64,000 nucleotides of DNA. Origin: Pseudomonas brassicacearum subsp. brassicacearum. Its GTDB lineage: Bacteria; Pseudomonadota; Gammaproteobacteria; Pseudomonadales; Pseudomonadaceae. The DNA lies in contig NZ_VZPJ01000004.1 in the NCBI RefSeq assembly GCF_008801605.1, positions 124,001 through 188,000 on the forward strand, written 5' to 3'. Of this stretch, positions 9,211 to 18,185 are shown piece by piece (the first letter of the stretch is position 1; every line of letters starts with the position of its first letter). A program made the position numbers and the translations under genes. The notes under the pieces were generated by a model that was given only the letters and a program-made list of their open reading frames with translations, ran no database searches and was not told the origin of the DNA.

Positions 9211-9695
9211 GCATTTCCCGTGACAGCCTGCTGGCTTTTCTCTACCGCGAAGCACGCCTGCTGGATGATCGCCAGTGGGACGAGTGGCTGGAGTGCTACT
9301 CGCCCAAGGTCGAGTTCTGGATGCCGGCGTGGGATGACCACGACACGCTGACGCAGGACCCGCAGAGTGAGATTTCGCTGGTGTATTACCCCAGCCGCGA
9401 CGGCCTGGAAGACCGAGTTTTCCGCATCAAGACCGAACGCTCCAGTGCCAGCACGCCAGAGCCGCGAACCGTGCATTTGATCACCAACCTCGAGGTACTG
9501 GCTGAAGACGCCGGGCACGTGGAGCTGCGTTTCAACTGGCAAACCCTCAGCCATCGCTACAAGACCACGGATACGTATTTCGGCACGTCTTTCTATCGCC
9601 TGGACATCAGCGCTGAACAGCCGCTGATCACGCGCAAGAAAGTGGTGCTGAAAAACGACTACATCCATCAGGTCATCGACATCTATCACATCTGA
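9207..9695 (+). CDS. benB: Benzoate 1,2-dioxygenase, small (beta) subunit
   Basis: The 162-residue structural beta subunit of the benzoate dioxygenase hexamer, SnoaL/NTF2-like fold. Motifs FLYREARLLDDRQWDEWLECY and HLITNLEV are typical of ring-hydroxylating beta subunits. It starts at a GTG in a GTGA overlap with benA, preceded by AAGGAGG, so translation is probably coupled to give equal subunit amounts. Confidence 0.96.
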   Translation: MSISRDSLLAFLYREARLLDDRQWDEWLECYSPKVEFWMPAWDDHDTLTQDPQSEISLVYYPSRDGLEDRVFRIKTERSSASTPEPRTVHLITNLEVLAEDAGHVELRFNWQTLSHRYKTTDTYFGTSFYRLDISAEQPLITRKKVVLKNDYIHQVIDIYHI

Positions 9696-9705
9696 GGACA
9701 GCGCC

Positions 9706-10728
9706 ATGACGTACTCCATAGCCCTCAATTTTGAAGACGGGGTGACCCGTTTCATCGACTGCAAAGTGGGTGAGAAGGTGCTGGATGCCGCCTTTCGCCA
9801 ACGTATCAACCTGCCCATGGATTGCTCGGACGGTGTCTGCGGCACCTGCAAATGCCGCTGCGAGACCGGCGCCTATGATCTGGGCGACGAGTACATCGAC
9901 GATGCGCTGACGGAGGACGAAGCACAGGAACGGCAAGTCCTGACCTGCCAGATGGTGCCGCAATCCAACTGCGTCATCGCCGTGCCGGTGCCTTCCAGCG
10001 CCTGCAAGACCGGCACCACCCGGTTCGCTGCCAGCGTCACCGGCATTACTCGGCATGCCGATGCGGCGTTGGAAATCAGTTTCGAACTGGACCAGGCGCC
10101 GATTTTCCTGCCAGGCCAGTACGTCAACATCGAGGTGCCGGGCAGCGGCCAGACGCGCTCGTACTCATTCAGCAGCCGCCCAGGCGAAAAGCACGCCAGT
10201 TTTCTGATCAAGCATGTCCCCGGCGGCCTGATGAGCGGTTGGCTGGAACGCGCTCAGGAAGCCGAGAACGTCGCCATGACCGGGCCATTGGGCAGTTTCT
10301 ATCTGCGTGAAGTGACCCGGCAGCTGTTGTTCCTGGCTGGCGGCACCGGGCTTGCGCCGTTCTTGTCGATGCTCGAGGTGCTCGCCGAACGCGCAGAAAC
10401 CCAGCCGGTGTCGCTGATCTACGGTGTGACTCGCGATCAGGACCTGGTGATGGTCGAGGCCCTGGAAGCCTTCGCCGCGCGCCTGCCGAACTTCAGTTTC
10501 GTGACCTGCGTGGCGGACCCCGGAACCGCTCATCCTCGCCAAGGCTATGTCACCCAGCACATGGCGCCAGCCGTGCTCAACAACGGTGATGTCGACGTGT
10601 ACCTCTGCGGGCCACCGCCGATGGTTGATGCCGTACGCCGGCATTTCAAGGAACAAGGTGTCACCCCGGCCAGCTTCCACTACGAGAAGTTCACGCCCAA
10701 CGCAATCGTCACCGGCGACGCCGCCTGA
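9706..10728 (+). CDS. benC: Benzoate dioxygenase electron transfer component
   Basis: NADH-dependent reductase of 340 residues that feeds electrons to BenAB. An N-terminal plant-type [2Fe-2S] ferredoxin domain has Cys40, Cys45, Cys48 and Cys81. An FAD-binding domain (RSYSFSS near 145-151) and an NAD domain with GGTGLAPFLSM and CGPPPMVDAVR follow. This domain order is the class IB layout of BenC/XylZ. It follows benB by 10 bp with TGAGGA as ribosome binding site. Confidence 0.96.
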   Translation: MTYSIALNFEDGVTRFIDCKVGEKVLDAAFRQRINLPMDCSDGVCGTCKCRCETGAYDLGDEYIDDALTEDEAQERQVLTCQMVPQSNCVIAVPVPSSACKTGTTRFAASVTGITRHADAALEISFELDQAPIFLPGQYVNIEVPGSGQTRSYSFSSRPGEKHASFLIKHVPGGLMSGWLERAQEAENVAMTGPLGSFYLREVTRQLLFLAGGTGLAPFLSMLEVLAERAETQPVSLIYGVTRDQDLVMVEALEAFAARLPNFSFVTCVADPGTAHPRQGYVTQHMAPAVLNNGDVDVYLCGPPPMVDAVRRHFKEQGVTPASFHYEKFTPNAIVTGDAA

Positions 10729-10738
10729 GGACACTGAA

Positions 10739-11500
10739 ATGAACCCACGTTTCAACGAAAAGGTCGTGCTGGTCACCGGCGCGGCCCAGGGAATCGGTCG
10801 GCGTGTCGCCGAGCGAGTGCTGGAGGAGGGCGCGTTGCTCGTTGCCGTCGACCGCTCTGAACTGGTCCACGAACTGCAGCATGAACATGCGCTGACCTTG
10901 ACGGCTGACCTGGAGCAGTACGCGGAGTGCTCGCAGGTAATGGCCGCGACCAAGGCGCGTTTCGGGCGTATCGACATCCTGATCAACAACGTTGGCGGGA
11001 CGATCTGGGCCAAACCGTTCGAGCACTACGCCGAACATGAAATCGAAGCCGAAGTACGCCGTTCCTTGTTCCCGACGCTGTGGTGCTGCCACAGCGTATT
11101 GCCCTACATGCTCGAACAGGGTAACGGCGCGATCGTCAACGTTTCATCGATTGCCACGCGCAGCATCAATCGCGTTCCGTACGGCGCGGCCAAAGGCGGC
11201 GTCAATGCGCTGACTGCCTGTCTGGCACTGGAAACCGCCGGCAGCGGCATCCGGGTCAACGCCACGGCCCCCGGCGGCACCGAAGCACCGGCGCGCCGCA
11301 TTCCTCGCAACAGTCAGCCGCAAAGCGAGCAGGAGCGGGTCTGGTACCAGCAAATCGTCGATCAGACCATCGACAGCAGCCCGATGAAACGCTACGGGAC
11401 CCTCGATGAGCAAGTCGGCGCCATTCTGTTCCTGGCATCGGATGAGGCTTCCTACATCACCGGCGTGACCTTGCCGGTAGGGGGCGGCGACCTGGGCTGA
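10739..11500 (+). CDS. benD: 1,6-dihydroxycyclohexa-2,4-diene-1-carboxylate dehydrogenase
   Basis: NAD-dependent SDR of 253 residues that oxidatively decarboxylates the benzoate dihydrodiol to catechol. The cofactor motif TGAAQGIG is near residue 13, the INNVGG motif near 82, and the catalytic YGAAK in the middle. The ATG at 10739 directly follows TGAGGACACTGAA; the open frame continues far upstream inside benC but no ribosome site supports an earlier start. It lies 10 bp after benC. Confidence 0.95.
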   Translation: MNPRFNEKVVLVTGAAQGIGRRVAERVLEEGALLVAVDRSELVHELQHEHALTLTADLEQYAECSQVMAATKARFGRIDILINNVGGTIWAKPFEHYAEHEIEAEVRRSLFPTLWCCHSVLPYMLEQGNGAIVNVSSIATRSINRVPYGAAKGGVNALTACLALETAGSGIRVNATAPGGTEAPARRIPRNSQPQSEQERVWYQQIVDQTIDSSPMKRYGTLDEQVGAILFLASDEASYITGVTLPVGGGDLG

Positions 11501-11555
11501 CGCTGCGGCAGTACATACGGTTCTCACACACAACAAAAATAATGAGAGTAAAGCC

Positions 11556-12896
11556 ATGCGGACCATCGACGTACATTCGATCATCGACAACGCCCGTTTC
11601 GGGCGCTTCCATTGGCTGGTCATGGGCTTATGCGCCTTGCTGTTGATCTTTGACGGCTATGACCTGTTCATCTACGGCGTGGTCTTGCCGGCGATCATGA
11701 AGGAGTGGGGGCTGACGCCTCTACAGGCCGGCGCGCTGGGCAGCTATGCACTGTTTGGCATGATGTTCGGTGCCTTGGCATTCGGCAGTCTGGCCGACAA
11801 GATCGGCCGCAAGAAAGGCATCGCCATCTGCTTCGCGCTGTTCAGCACGGCGACGGTGATCAATGGTTTCGCCAGCACGCCCGGCGAGTTCGGCGTGTGC
11901 CGTTTCATCGCCGGGCTTGGATGTGGCGGGCTGATGCCCAACGCGGTCGCGCTGATGAACGAGTACGCGCCGAAAAAAATGCGCAGCACCTTGGTTGCGT
12001 TGATGTTCAGCGGCTATTCCCTCGGCGGCATGCTGTCGGCCGGTGTCGGTATCTTCATGCTGCCGCGTTTTGGTTGGTCGTCGATGTTCTTCGTCGCGAC
12101 CCTGCCATTGTTGCTTCTGCCGTTGATTCTTCACTACCTCCCGGAGTCCATTGGCTTTCTCATCCGCCAGGGCCGCACCGAACAGGCCCGTACGCTGCTT
12201 GAGCGCCTGGCGCCAGGGAATGAAATCGGCGTCGAAGACACGCTTCAACTAAATGAAACCAAGGGCAAGGGCACATCCGTACTGGAGCTGTTCAGGAATG
12301 GCCTCGGTGTAAGAACGGTGGCGATCTGGGTAGCGTTTTTCTGTTGCCTGCTGATGGTCTACGCATTGAGCTCGTGGTTGCCCAAGCTGATGGCCAACTC
12401 CGGCTACAGCCTGGGTTCAAGCCTGACGTTCTTGCTGGCCCTGAATTTTGGCGGCATGGCAGGCGCGATTCTGGGAGGTTGGCTTGGGGATCGGCTGAAT
12501 CTGGTGAAGGTCATGATCGGGTTCTTTCTTGCTGCCGCACTCTCCATCAGCTTGCTGGGTATCAATAGCCCGATGCCGGTGCTGTACCTGCTCATCTTCA
12601 TCGCCGGCGCTACCACTATCGGCACGCAAATCCTGTTGTACGCCGGTGCCGCACAGCTTTATGGCTTGCACATTCGCTCCACGGGCCTGGGGTGGGCCTC
12701 CGGAATCGGTCGCAACGGCGCAATCGTCGGCCCGCTCTTGGGCGGCGCACTGATGGGGATCGAATTGCCCCTGCAACTGAACTTCATGGCCTTTGCCATT
12801 CCGGGCGCTATTGCGGCGCTGGCAATGACCGCCTTCGCCCTGAACGAACGTCGCGCCCTGCCTGCTGCGCTTGAAGCGCCCTCGGTAAAAGCCTGA
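11556..12896 (+). CDS. benK: Benzoate MFS transporter
   Basis: Inner-membrane aromatic acid:H+ symporter (AAHS family) of 446 residues with 12 predicted helices. It contains the AAHS signature LLIFDGYDLFIYGVVLPAI in helix 1 and FGSLADKIGRKKG in the 2-3 loop. Its place between benD and a BenF-type porin, all on one strand, supports benzoate as the substrate (family plus context). Confidence 0.92.
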   Translation: MRTIDVHSIIDNARFGRFHWLVMGLCALLLIFDGYDLFIYGVVLPAIMKEWGLTPLQAGALGSYALFGMMFGALAFGSLADKIGRKKGIAICFALFSTATVINGFASTPGEFGVCRFIAGLGCGGLMPNAVALMNEYAPKKMRSTLVALMFSGYSLGGMLSAGVGIFMLPRFGWSSMFFVATLPLLLLPLILHYLPESIGFLIRQGRTEQARTLLERLAPGNEIGVEDTLQLNETKGKGTSVLELFRNGLGVRTVAIWVAFFCCLLMVYALSSWLPKLMANSGYSLGSSLTFLLALNFGGMAGAILGGWLGDRLNLVKVMIGFFLAAALSISLLGINSPMPVLYLLIFIAGATTIGTQILLYAGAAQLYGLHIRSTGLGWASGIGRNGAIVGPLLGGALMGIELPLQLNFMAFAIPGAIAALAMTAFALNERRALPAALEAPSVKA

Positions 12897-12910
12897 CACC
12901 GAGCGTAATA

Positions 12911-12933
12911 GCCCGCACGACATGACGGCGGGC
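12911..12933 (+). promoter_or_regulatory. Hairpin between benK and benF
   Basis: A 6-bp stem GCCCGC/GCGGGC with an 11-base loop lies in the 77-bp benK-benF gap. It lacks a T-run, so it is more likely an mRNA stabiliser or weak attenuator than a full terminator. Confidence 0.35.
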
Positions 12934-12973
12934 CCATGAGCTGTCGATAAATAACAATAATTAAGAGCACAAC

Positions 12974-14230
12974 ATGAATCAGCAGACCATACCGCGTTTC
13001 TGGCTTTCACTCCTGGGCGTGCCACTCGTCGCGTCGGCGGCGGACCAGGGCTTGCTCGAAGGTTCCACCGCCACCTTGCAAGCTCGCAACTATTACTTCA
13101 GCCGGGACTATTCCGACATCGTCGGCGCAAATCGGCAATCCAAGGCCGAGGAGTGGGGGCAGGGTTTCATCCTGACGTTCAAATCCGGCTACACACAGGG
13201 GCCTGTGGGGTTCGGCATCGATGCGCTAGGAACGCTGGGCCTCAAGCTCGACAGCAGCCCTGACCGGGTCAATACCGGGTTGTTGCCGATCACGGACGAT
13301 GGCCGTGCGGCTGACGATTACAGCCGTCTGGGCCTGACGTTCAAAGCCAAAGTCTCTAAAACCGAACTGAAGGTCGGGGAGCTGCAACCGAATCTTCCGG
13401 TACTCGCCTTCAGCGACATACGTCTGCTGCCCCCGAGTTATCAGGGGGTGAGCATCAGCTCCAGCGAGATCAGTGGCCTGACGGTGCAAGCAGGTCACTT
13501 GACGACGACCAGCCTGCGCAACGAAGCCGGCGACGAAAAAATGATCGCCATGCTAGGCCATGTGCCTAAACGCCAGGCTGAAAGCGATGCTTTCAACTAC
13601 CTCGGCGGCGACTACAGCTTCAACAGCAATCGCACCAGCGTCAGCCTCTGGCACGGCCAGTTGAAAGACATCTATGCCCAGGACTTCATTGGTTTCAAGC
13701 ACAGCCAGCCCATGGGCGACTGGGTTCTGGGCGCCAATCTCGGTTATTACGATGCCAGCGAGGACGGCAGTGAAATGCTGGGGAAAATCGATAACCAGGC
13801 GTTCTTTTCGTTGCTGTCTGCAAAGCGTGATGGCCACACCTTTTATGTCGGTTACCAGGCGATGTATGGCGACAGTGCGTTCCCCAGGGTTTTCGCCAAC
13901 GTCACGCCTCTGGGTAACGAGGTGCCAACTTATGAGTTCGCCTATACCGATGAGCGTTCCTGGCAGGCTCGTTACGACTATGACTTCGCTGCAATGGGGG
14001 TGCCTGGCCTCACGACGACGGTGCGCTACATCACCGGCGACAACGTGAACACCGGCGCGGGTTTTGAGGGCAAGGATCGCGAGCGCGATCTGGATATCGG
14101 CTACGCGTTCCAGAACGGTTTTCTAAGCGGCCTGGGGGTACGCGTGCGCAACGTCATGGCGCGTTCCAACTACCGCAGCGACATCGACGAGAACCGGTTG
14201 ATCCTCAGTTACACCTGGAAGCTGCTCTGA
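12974..14230 (+). CDS. benF: OprD-family outer-membrane porin, BenF type
   Basis: Outer-membrane 18-strand channel of the OprD family, 418 residues, with an N-terminal signal peptide (about 1-22, ending VASAADQ). Family marks are [43 protein letters not shown] and a final strand [14 protein letters not shown] ending in an aromatic-rich segment. It closes the ben operon, which supports benzoate uptake as its role. Confidence 0.9.
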   Translation: MNQQTIPRFWLSLLGVPLVASAADQGLLEGSTATLQARNYYFSRDYSDIVGANRQSKAEEWGQGFILTFKSGYTQGPVGFGIDALGTLGLKLDSSPDRVNTGLLPITDDGRAADDYSRLGLTFKAKVSKTELKVGELQPNLPVLAFSDIRLLPPSYQGVSISSSEISGLTVQAGHLTTTSLRNEAGDEKMIAMLGHVPKRQAESDAFNYLGGDYSFNSNRTSVSLWHGQLKDIYAQDFIGFKHSQPMGDWVLGANLGYYDASEDGSEMLGKIDNQAFFSLLSAKRDGHTFYVGYQAMYGDSAFPRVFANVTPLGNEVPTYEFAYTDERSWQARYDYDFAAMGVPGLTTTVRYITGDNVNTGAGFEGKDRERDLDIGYAFQNGFLSGLGVRVRNVMARSNYRSDIDENRLILSYTWKLL

Positions 14231-14286
14231 CCTGATCGGTTCACCCTTGCCGGTGCCATGGCGAATGCCTGGGAAGCCTAGTCAGA

Positions 14287-15066
14287 TCAAGGAGCCTTGT
14301 TCTCGACCAGGCAATTTCCGCCATCCACCACGATGACTTCGCCAGTGAGGTAGCTCGCCTCTGAAGAGGCAAGGAAAGCCACCAGTGCAGCGACCTCTTC
14401 GGGACGTCCGGCGCGGCCCATCGGCGTGTATTCGGCCGCTTTGGCTTCCTCTGTAGTGGTCGATCCTGTGGTGATCCAGCCGGGAGCGACGCTGTTTACG
14501 GTGATCCCTTGCTGGGCGACTTCCAGCGCCAGGCTCATGCTCATTCCGACCATCGCGGCCTTCGCGGCGCTGTAAGCCGCTTCACCGGGGTTGCTGCAGC
14601 GGGTGCCGGTAGTGGAACTGATGTTGACGATGCGCCCGTAGCGACGCGCCCGCATGCCGGGCAGAACAGCCCGTGTAAGCAGAAAGGCCGTGGTCAGGTT
14701 TCGCCCCAGCGTCAGGTTCCAGGTGTGCAGATCCATGCTTGCCAAGTCGGAAAAAAACTCCGGGCTGCCTTGCATGGCCATGCCCGCGTTGTTGACCAGG
14801 ATATCGATCTGCCCCCAGAGGGACTCCGCCCACGCCATGAACTCACGTACCTGGTTTTCATCGGTAAGATCGAGGGCCCGGCCTTCGACTTCGAACCCTT
14901 CGGCGCGCAGTTCTGCGACTCGATCATTGATTCGCGCACTGCTGGCGGTGACGATCAGTCTGGCTCCCGCCGCGCCAAGCCTGCGGGCGATCGCCATGCC
15001 GATTCCGATCTCGCTTCCAACCCCACTGATGAGTGCCACAGGGTTCTGTCCAACTGCGTTTGGCAT
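14287..15066 (-). CDS. SDR-family oxidoreductase (3-oxoacyl-ACP reductase-like)
   Basis: A 259-residue NAD(P)-dependent short-chain dehydrogenase. Visible are the cofactor-binding SGVGSEIGIG (an extended form of TGxxxGIG), NNAG, the catalytic Ser of NISSTTG and the YSAAK motif, and a C-terminal DGG. GGAGG precedes the ATG. It is convergent with benF and separated by 60 bp from the T6SS-associated gene upstream. The substrate is unknown; a role in aromatic metabolism is only suggested by position. Confidence 0.88.
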   Translation of the reverse strand: MPNAVGQNPVALISGVGSEIGIGMAIARRLGAAGARLIVTASSARINDRVAELRAEGFEVEGRALDLTDENQVREFMAWAESLWGQIDILVNNAGMAMQGSPEFFSDLASMDLHTWNLTLGRNLTTAFLLTRAVLPGMRARRYGRIVNISSTTGTRCSNPGEAAYSAAKAAMVGMSMSLALEVAQQGITVNSVAPGWITTGSTTTEEAKAAEYTPMGRAGRPEEVAALVAFLASSEASYLTGEVIVVDGGNCLVENKAP

Positions 15067-15126
15067 GGTGCCTCCAGAGGGGGGTAAGTGATTGCCAGGC
15101 GCCGGCGCGCTATATAAACATCCGGA

Positions 15127-16386
15127 TCAACGCCCGAATACCGCCGTCATCCCCAACAACCGCTTTTGCCGCCAAGCCGGTGCACTCGTGGGGAAAAGCA
15201 CTTCGTTTGGCCGATAGCGGGCGATGCCGCAGGCAGCGGCGATGCGCTGGCGTTGCTGGCCGTGGATAAGGGCTTGCTGAAAGCTGTGTTCGCTATGGGC
15301 CAATCCCAGCATATAACGAGTACCTGCCGGGAAGTGTCCGCTATTGGCTTGCCACCATCTTTCGATTGCCTGCGGGTCGGGCCAGGGCAGGTTTTCATCG
15401 GGGTCCATCGCGACATTGGGGTCTTCAGGGTCATCGTTCGGGCCCGCATCGAAATCCGGCAAGGCCTGCTGTTCCAGGTCGAGCAGCGCCAGGTCTGCGC
15501 CGGTGATCAGGCTAAAGGTTTCACCGGCGACCCGGGCATAGGGCAGGTCGCTCATCTGCTGGATCAACCACGGTACGCAGACCGGATCGCCCAGCAGCCC
15601 AAGGGCTTGGATGCCGATGCGCCGATCCCTGGGATCCTGTACCCACTGGCGTATCCAGGCGACGCTGGGCTCGCGTTCCTGCCAGGCCAGCAGTACGCAG
15701 AGCGCGCGGTACTGGAACTCGCCCGGTTGTTCGGCGAATTGTCGCAATGGCTCCAGGGCTTGCTCGTCGCCCATCTGTGCGGTGGCCCAGTTGGCCCAGA
15801 AGCGCGTGGCCGCATTCTCATGTAGACGATGGGTACGAATCGTCTGTAACAGGTCACGTCGGCGCAGTTCACCCGCCGTGCGTGCGGCACGTGCCAGCAC
15901 GCTGGGGTCGGCGTGGGACAGTTCGGTCAGCAGGATAGGGCCGGGATCGTGGCGATGCATGCCGCAGGCTGCCAAGCCAAGGCGACGGAACAAAGGCTCG
16001 GGGGAGGCGAGCATGCGCTCGATCCAGGGCGATACCCGTTCCCAGTCGAGCCACCCCAGGGCCATCAGGTAACCTCGTTCAGTTTCCGAGGCACTTCTTA
16101 AGTGCTCGCTGAGCAGCGACAGCCCCTTCGCATTGGCCGCCTCGAAGGCCAGCAGCACACTGGCGAACATCTCGCCGACGGTGTGCGGGCCGAGCTGGGT
16201 CAGCAGAGTCTCCAGGCCTGTTGAGCCAGCAATGCGCAGACCATCGAGATGAGCGTCGATGCGTTCGTCCAGTTTGCTGAGGTCGTCAAGGTCATAGTGG
16301 GGCGCGCGCACGGCGTGATCGTGCAGGAGGATGAGGAAGCAAGCTTCTTCGGCGTGTTGCTCGATCATTGATGAGATGGGGACCAT
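15127..16386 (-). CDS. TIGR02270 family protein (HEAT-like, T6SS-associated)
   Basis: A 419-residue soluble protein resembling the TIGR02270 family, often found in vgrG-linked islands but without a known biochemical role. Helical repeats of HEAT type run through about residues 90-300 (for example GLAACGMHRHDPGPILLTEL, GIQALGLLGDPVCVPWLIQQ). An Asp/Pro-rich acidic linker (PDFDAGPNDDPEDPNVAMDP) comes before a C-terminal part with RWWQANSGHFPAGTRYMLG. Last gene of the minus-strand island, 15 bp after the candidate immunity gene. Confidence 0.8.
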   Translation of the reverse strand: MVPISSMIEQHAEEACFLILLHDHAVRAPHYDLDDLSKLDERIDAHLDGLRIAGSTGLETLLTQLGPHTVGEMFASVLLAFEAANAKGLSLLSEHLRSASETERGYLMALGWLDWERVSPWIERMLASPEPLFRRLGLAACGMHRHDPGPILLTELSHADPSVLARAARTAGELRRRDLLQTIRTHRLHENAATRFWANWATAQMGDEQALEPLRQFAEQPGEFQYRALCVLLAWQEREPSVAWIRQWVQDPRDRRIGIQALGLLGDPVCVPWLIQQMSDLPYARVAGETFSLITGADLALLDLEQQALPDFDAGPNDDPEDPNVAMDPDENLPWPDPQAIERWWQANSGHFPAGTRYMLGLAHSEHSFQQALIHGQQRQRIAAACGIARYRPNEVLFPTSAPAWRQKRLLGMTAVFGR

Positions 16387-16401
16387 GACGTCTCTGTCTT
16401 G

Positions 16402-17271
16402 TTACGGCACCAGGTTTCCAAAGAAGTAACGTTTACCGACTTCGAAGTGCAGGGGAGAGGCCATGTACCGGTCCAGGACAGCGGCCGCATTCAGCGGTTG
16501 GAACTCGCCGTTTTTTCCGTAGAAGCTGGAACAGTCGACGCCGGAATACACCTCGAATTTACGCCTCCAGATAAGAAAGTTGCTCCAATCGATCCATTCG
16601 TCAGTGCCTGAAGGAACCAGGGACTTTCTCATGACCCAGACTTGTTTGTTCATGTCGACGGGCATCCCCCCGGAAATTGAGCAGCGATCGCTGCCATAAG
16701 CGTTCTGCAGTTCGCTAAGTCGTGAATCGACAGCCGCTTTGTAATCGACTTCGTTCAGGCCACTGTCAAAGAACTCGGGCTCGTTTTCGATGGGGTCAAG
16801 AAGATTGGTTAAATTGGCTTCCACGGCGGCTCGGTCGGCCCGACGTGCAAACGTACGCCATGCCTCAACCATGAAAGGTATCAGCCAAAGCACACCAGAC
16901 CACTGGGCTGCCAGGCACGCCTCGATGCGAAGGTAAGTGGGGCCTTCGAGTATGAGCTCCGCAAGGAAATCCAGGTCAGTGTCGAGCCCTGCATCAGCGG
17001 TCAGGCCGAGGCAGGCCGATACCAGCGTTGGATCGCAACTGGGTTCCACTATCCATTTGCGCAGTTGGGATACGTGGCTGTAATCGCCATGCTTGGCCTG
17101 TTCCAGAATCGCAGCAAGTGCAATCCACGGGTCATTGCTCATCCATCCGTCAGGTGACAATACTTCTGCCGGAGCGGGGCCACTGTAGTGATATCCACGC
17201 CCCTTCCAATAGAAGCTGTCTTGAAGGAAACCAGGTCTTTGGGTGTGCTTGTAAATAGAGGCTTTCATCAT
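16402..17271 (-). CDS. Uncharacterised protein, candidate immunity partner of the DUF4150 effector
   Basis: A 289-residue soluble protein that I do not recognise. No signal peptide or membrane helix is obvious. The first half looks helical (WIALAAILEQAKHGDYSHVSQLRKW, LGLTADAGLDTDLDFLAELI), and the second half is rich in Trp, Tyr and charged residues. Its start overlaps the stop of the effector gene by 4 bp (ATGA), the usual layout of an immunity gene behind its toxin. A chaperone or second effector part is an alternative. Confidence 0.6.
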   Translation of the reverse strand: MMKASIYKHTQRPGFLQDSFYWKGRGYHYSGPAPAEVLSPDGWMSNDPWIALAAILEQAKHGDYSHVSQLRKWIVEPSCDPTLVSACLGLTADAGLDTDLDFLAELILEGPTYLRIEACLAAQWSGVLWLIPFMVEAWRTFARRADRAAVEANLTNLLDPIENEPEFFDSGLNEVDYKAAVDSRLSELQNAYGSDRCSISGGMPVDMNKQVWVMRKSLVPSGTDEWIDWSNFLIWRRKFEVYSGVDCSSFYGKNGEFQPLNAAAVLDRYMASPLHFEVGKRYFFGNLVP

Positions 17272-18185
17272 TCGGGCCTTGGAAAACTATTGATGCGTGT
17301 TTCTTGAAGTGCACTCAGCTCTCCTTCGAGCTTCTCACACTTCTTGCCAGTAGGGGCGAGATTCCCTTGCCCGGCCGGACAACCTCCGGCCGCCTTGGGG
17401 ACTCTATGCGCCACCGGCTCTCCCTGGCCCACTTCTGTTTTCCAACGCATATAGCCTGGTCTGTTAATCGCCCAATCATTTTCAATGTTGGCTTTCTCTC
17501 GTTTGCTCGTTACGTAGTACTTATTGCAGCCGCTCGGTTGCTTTCCGGCGGGTGGCAACAGGTGCCTGCACTTGGGGTTGGCCCGGACTTTGGCAAGCAC
17601 GGCTGCATTCTTGGGATTTTGTGCGGTGCCGTAGAATTGCTCCTCCGTCATGTACTCCCCGTTCGCTTGAGCCTTGGAGTGCGCCGCGCCGCCGCAACAT
17701 TCACATTTGTGTTTGCCCGGCACCTTGGCGTCTTGTTGCACCGGACTGTATTTGGCGGTGTTGACCATGGGCACAGCCGCATTCGCTGCAGGGCTGGCAT
17801 GATTCGATGTGGTGAGATCGGTATGTCTGTCTACGTTCTGGCCTTCGAAAAGAACATCCATTGACCATGAGACAAAATAGGTCTTGCCGGTGATGACGTG
17901 AGTGATGACACCGGCACCCTGGCTTCTTGTGGCAGCTTCATCGCCCAGCGGTGAGGTTTTATAGAAGGAGCGATTTTTTAACATGATCTCCTTGTTTTCG
18001 ATCTTGACGGTCTTGCTGCCTTTCTTCATGTCCTTGGAAAACGAGGTGTCTGGATAGGGCACCGGGATTGGCCCTCCCGGAGGCGGTGGTGGCGTCAGGC
18101 AGACATCCGGGAACGCCGCGATGACCTTGCCTCCACCCGCTTTGCAGGCAATCTCATCGCCATTTGCGTAAACGTCGCAGCTCAT
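17268..18185 (-). CDS. DUF4150 (PAAR-like) type VI effector with Cys-rich HNH-like C-terminus
   Basis: A 305-residue protein. The DUF4150/PAAR-like head (about 1-140) carries the Pro-rich turn LTPPPPPGGPIPVPYP, expected to sit on the VgrG tip. The C-terminal region holds a CxCC cluster (161-164), Cys206, Cys220 and then GEPVAHRVPKAAGGCPAGQGNL. The last segment, with His260, Gly267-Gly268 and Asn275, recalls an HNH endonuclease core, so a nuclease toxin is likely but not proven. It overlaps the gene upstream and the candidate immunity gene downstream by 4 bp each. Confidence 0.75.
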   Translation of the reverse strand: MSCDVYANGDEIACKAGGGKVIAAFPDVCLTPPPPPGGPIPVPYPDTSFSKDMKKGSKTVKIENKEIMLKNRSFYKTSPLGDEAATRSQGAGVITHVITGKTYFVSWSMDVLFEGQNVDRHTDLTTSNHASPAANAAVPMVNTAKYSPVQQDAKVPGKHKCECCGGAAHSKAQANGEYMTEEQFYGTAQNPKNAAVLAKVRANPKCRHLLPPAGKQPSGCNKYYVTSKREKANIENDWAINRPGYMRWKTEVGQGEPVAHRVPKAAGGCPAGQGNLAPTGKKCEKLEGELSALQETRINSFPRPE

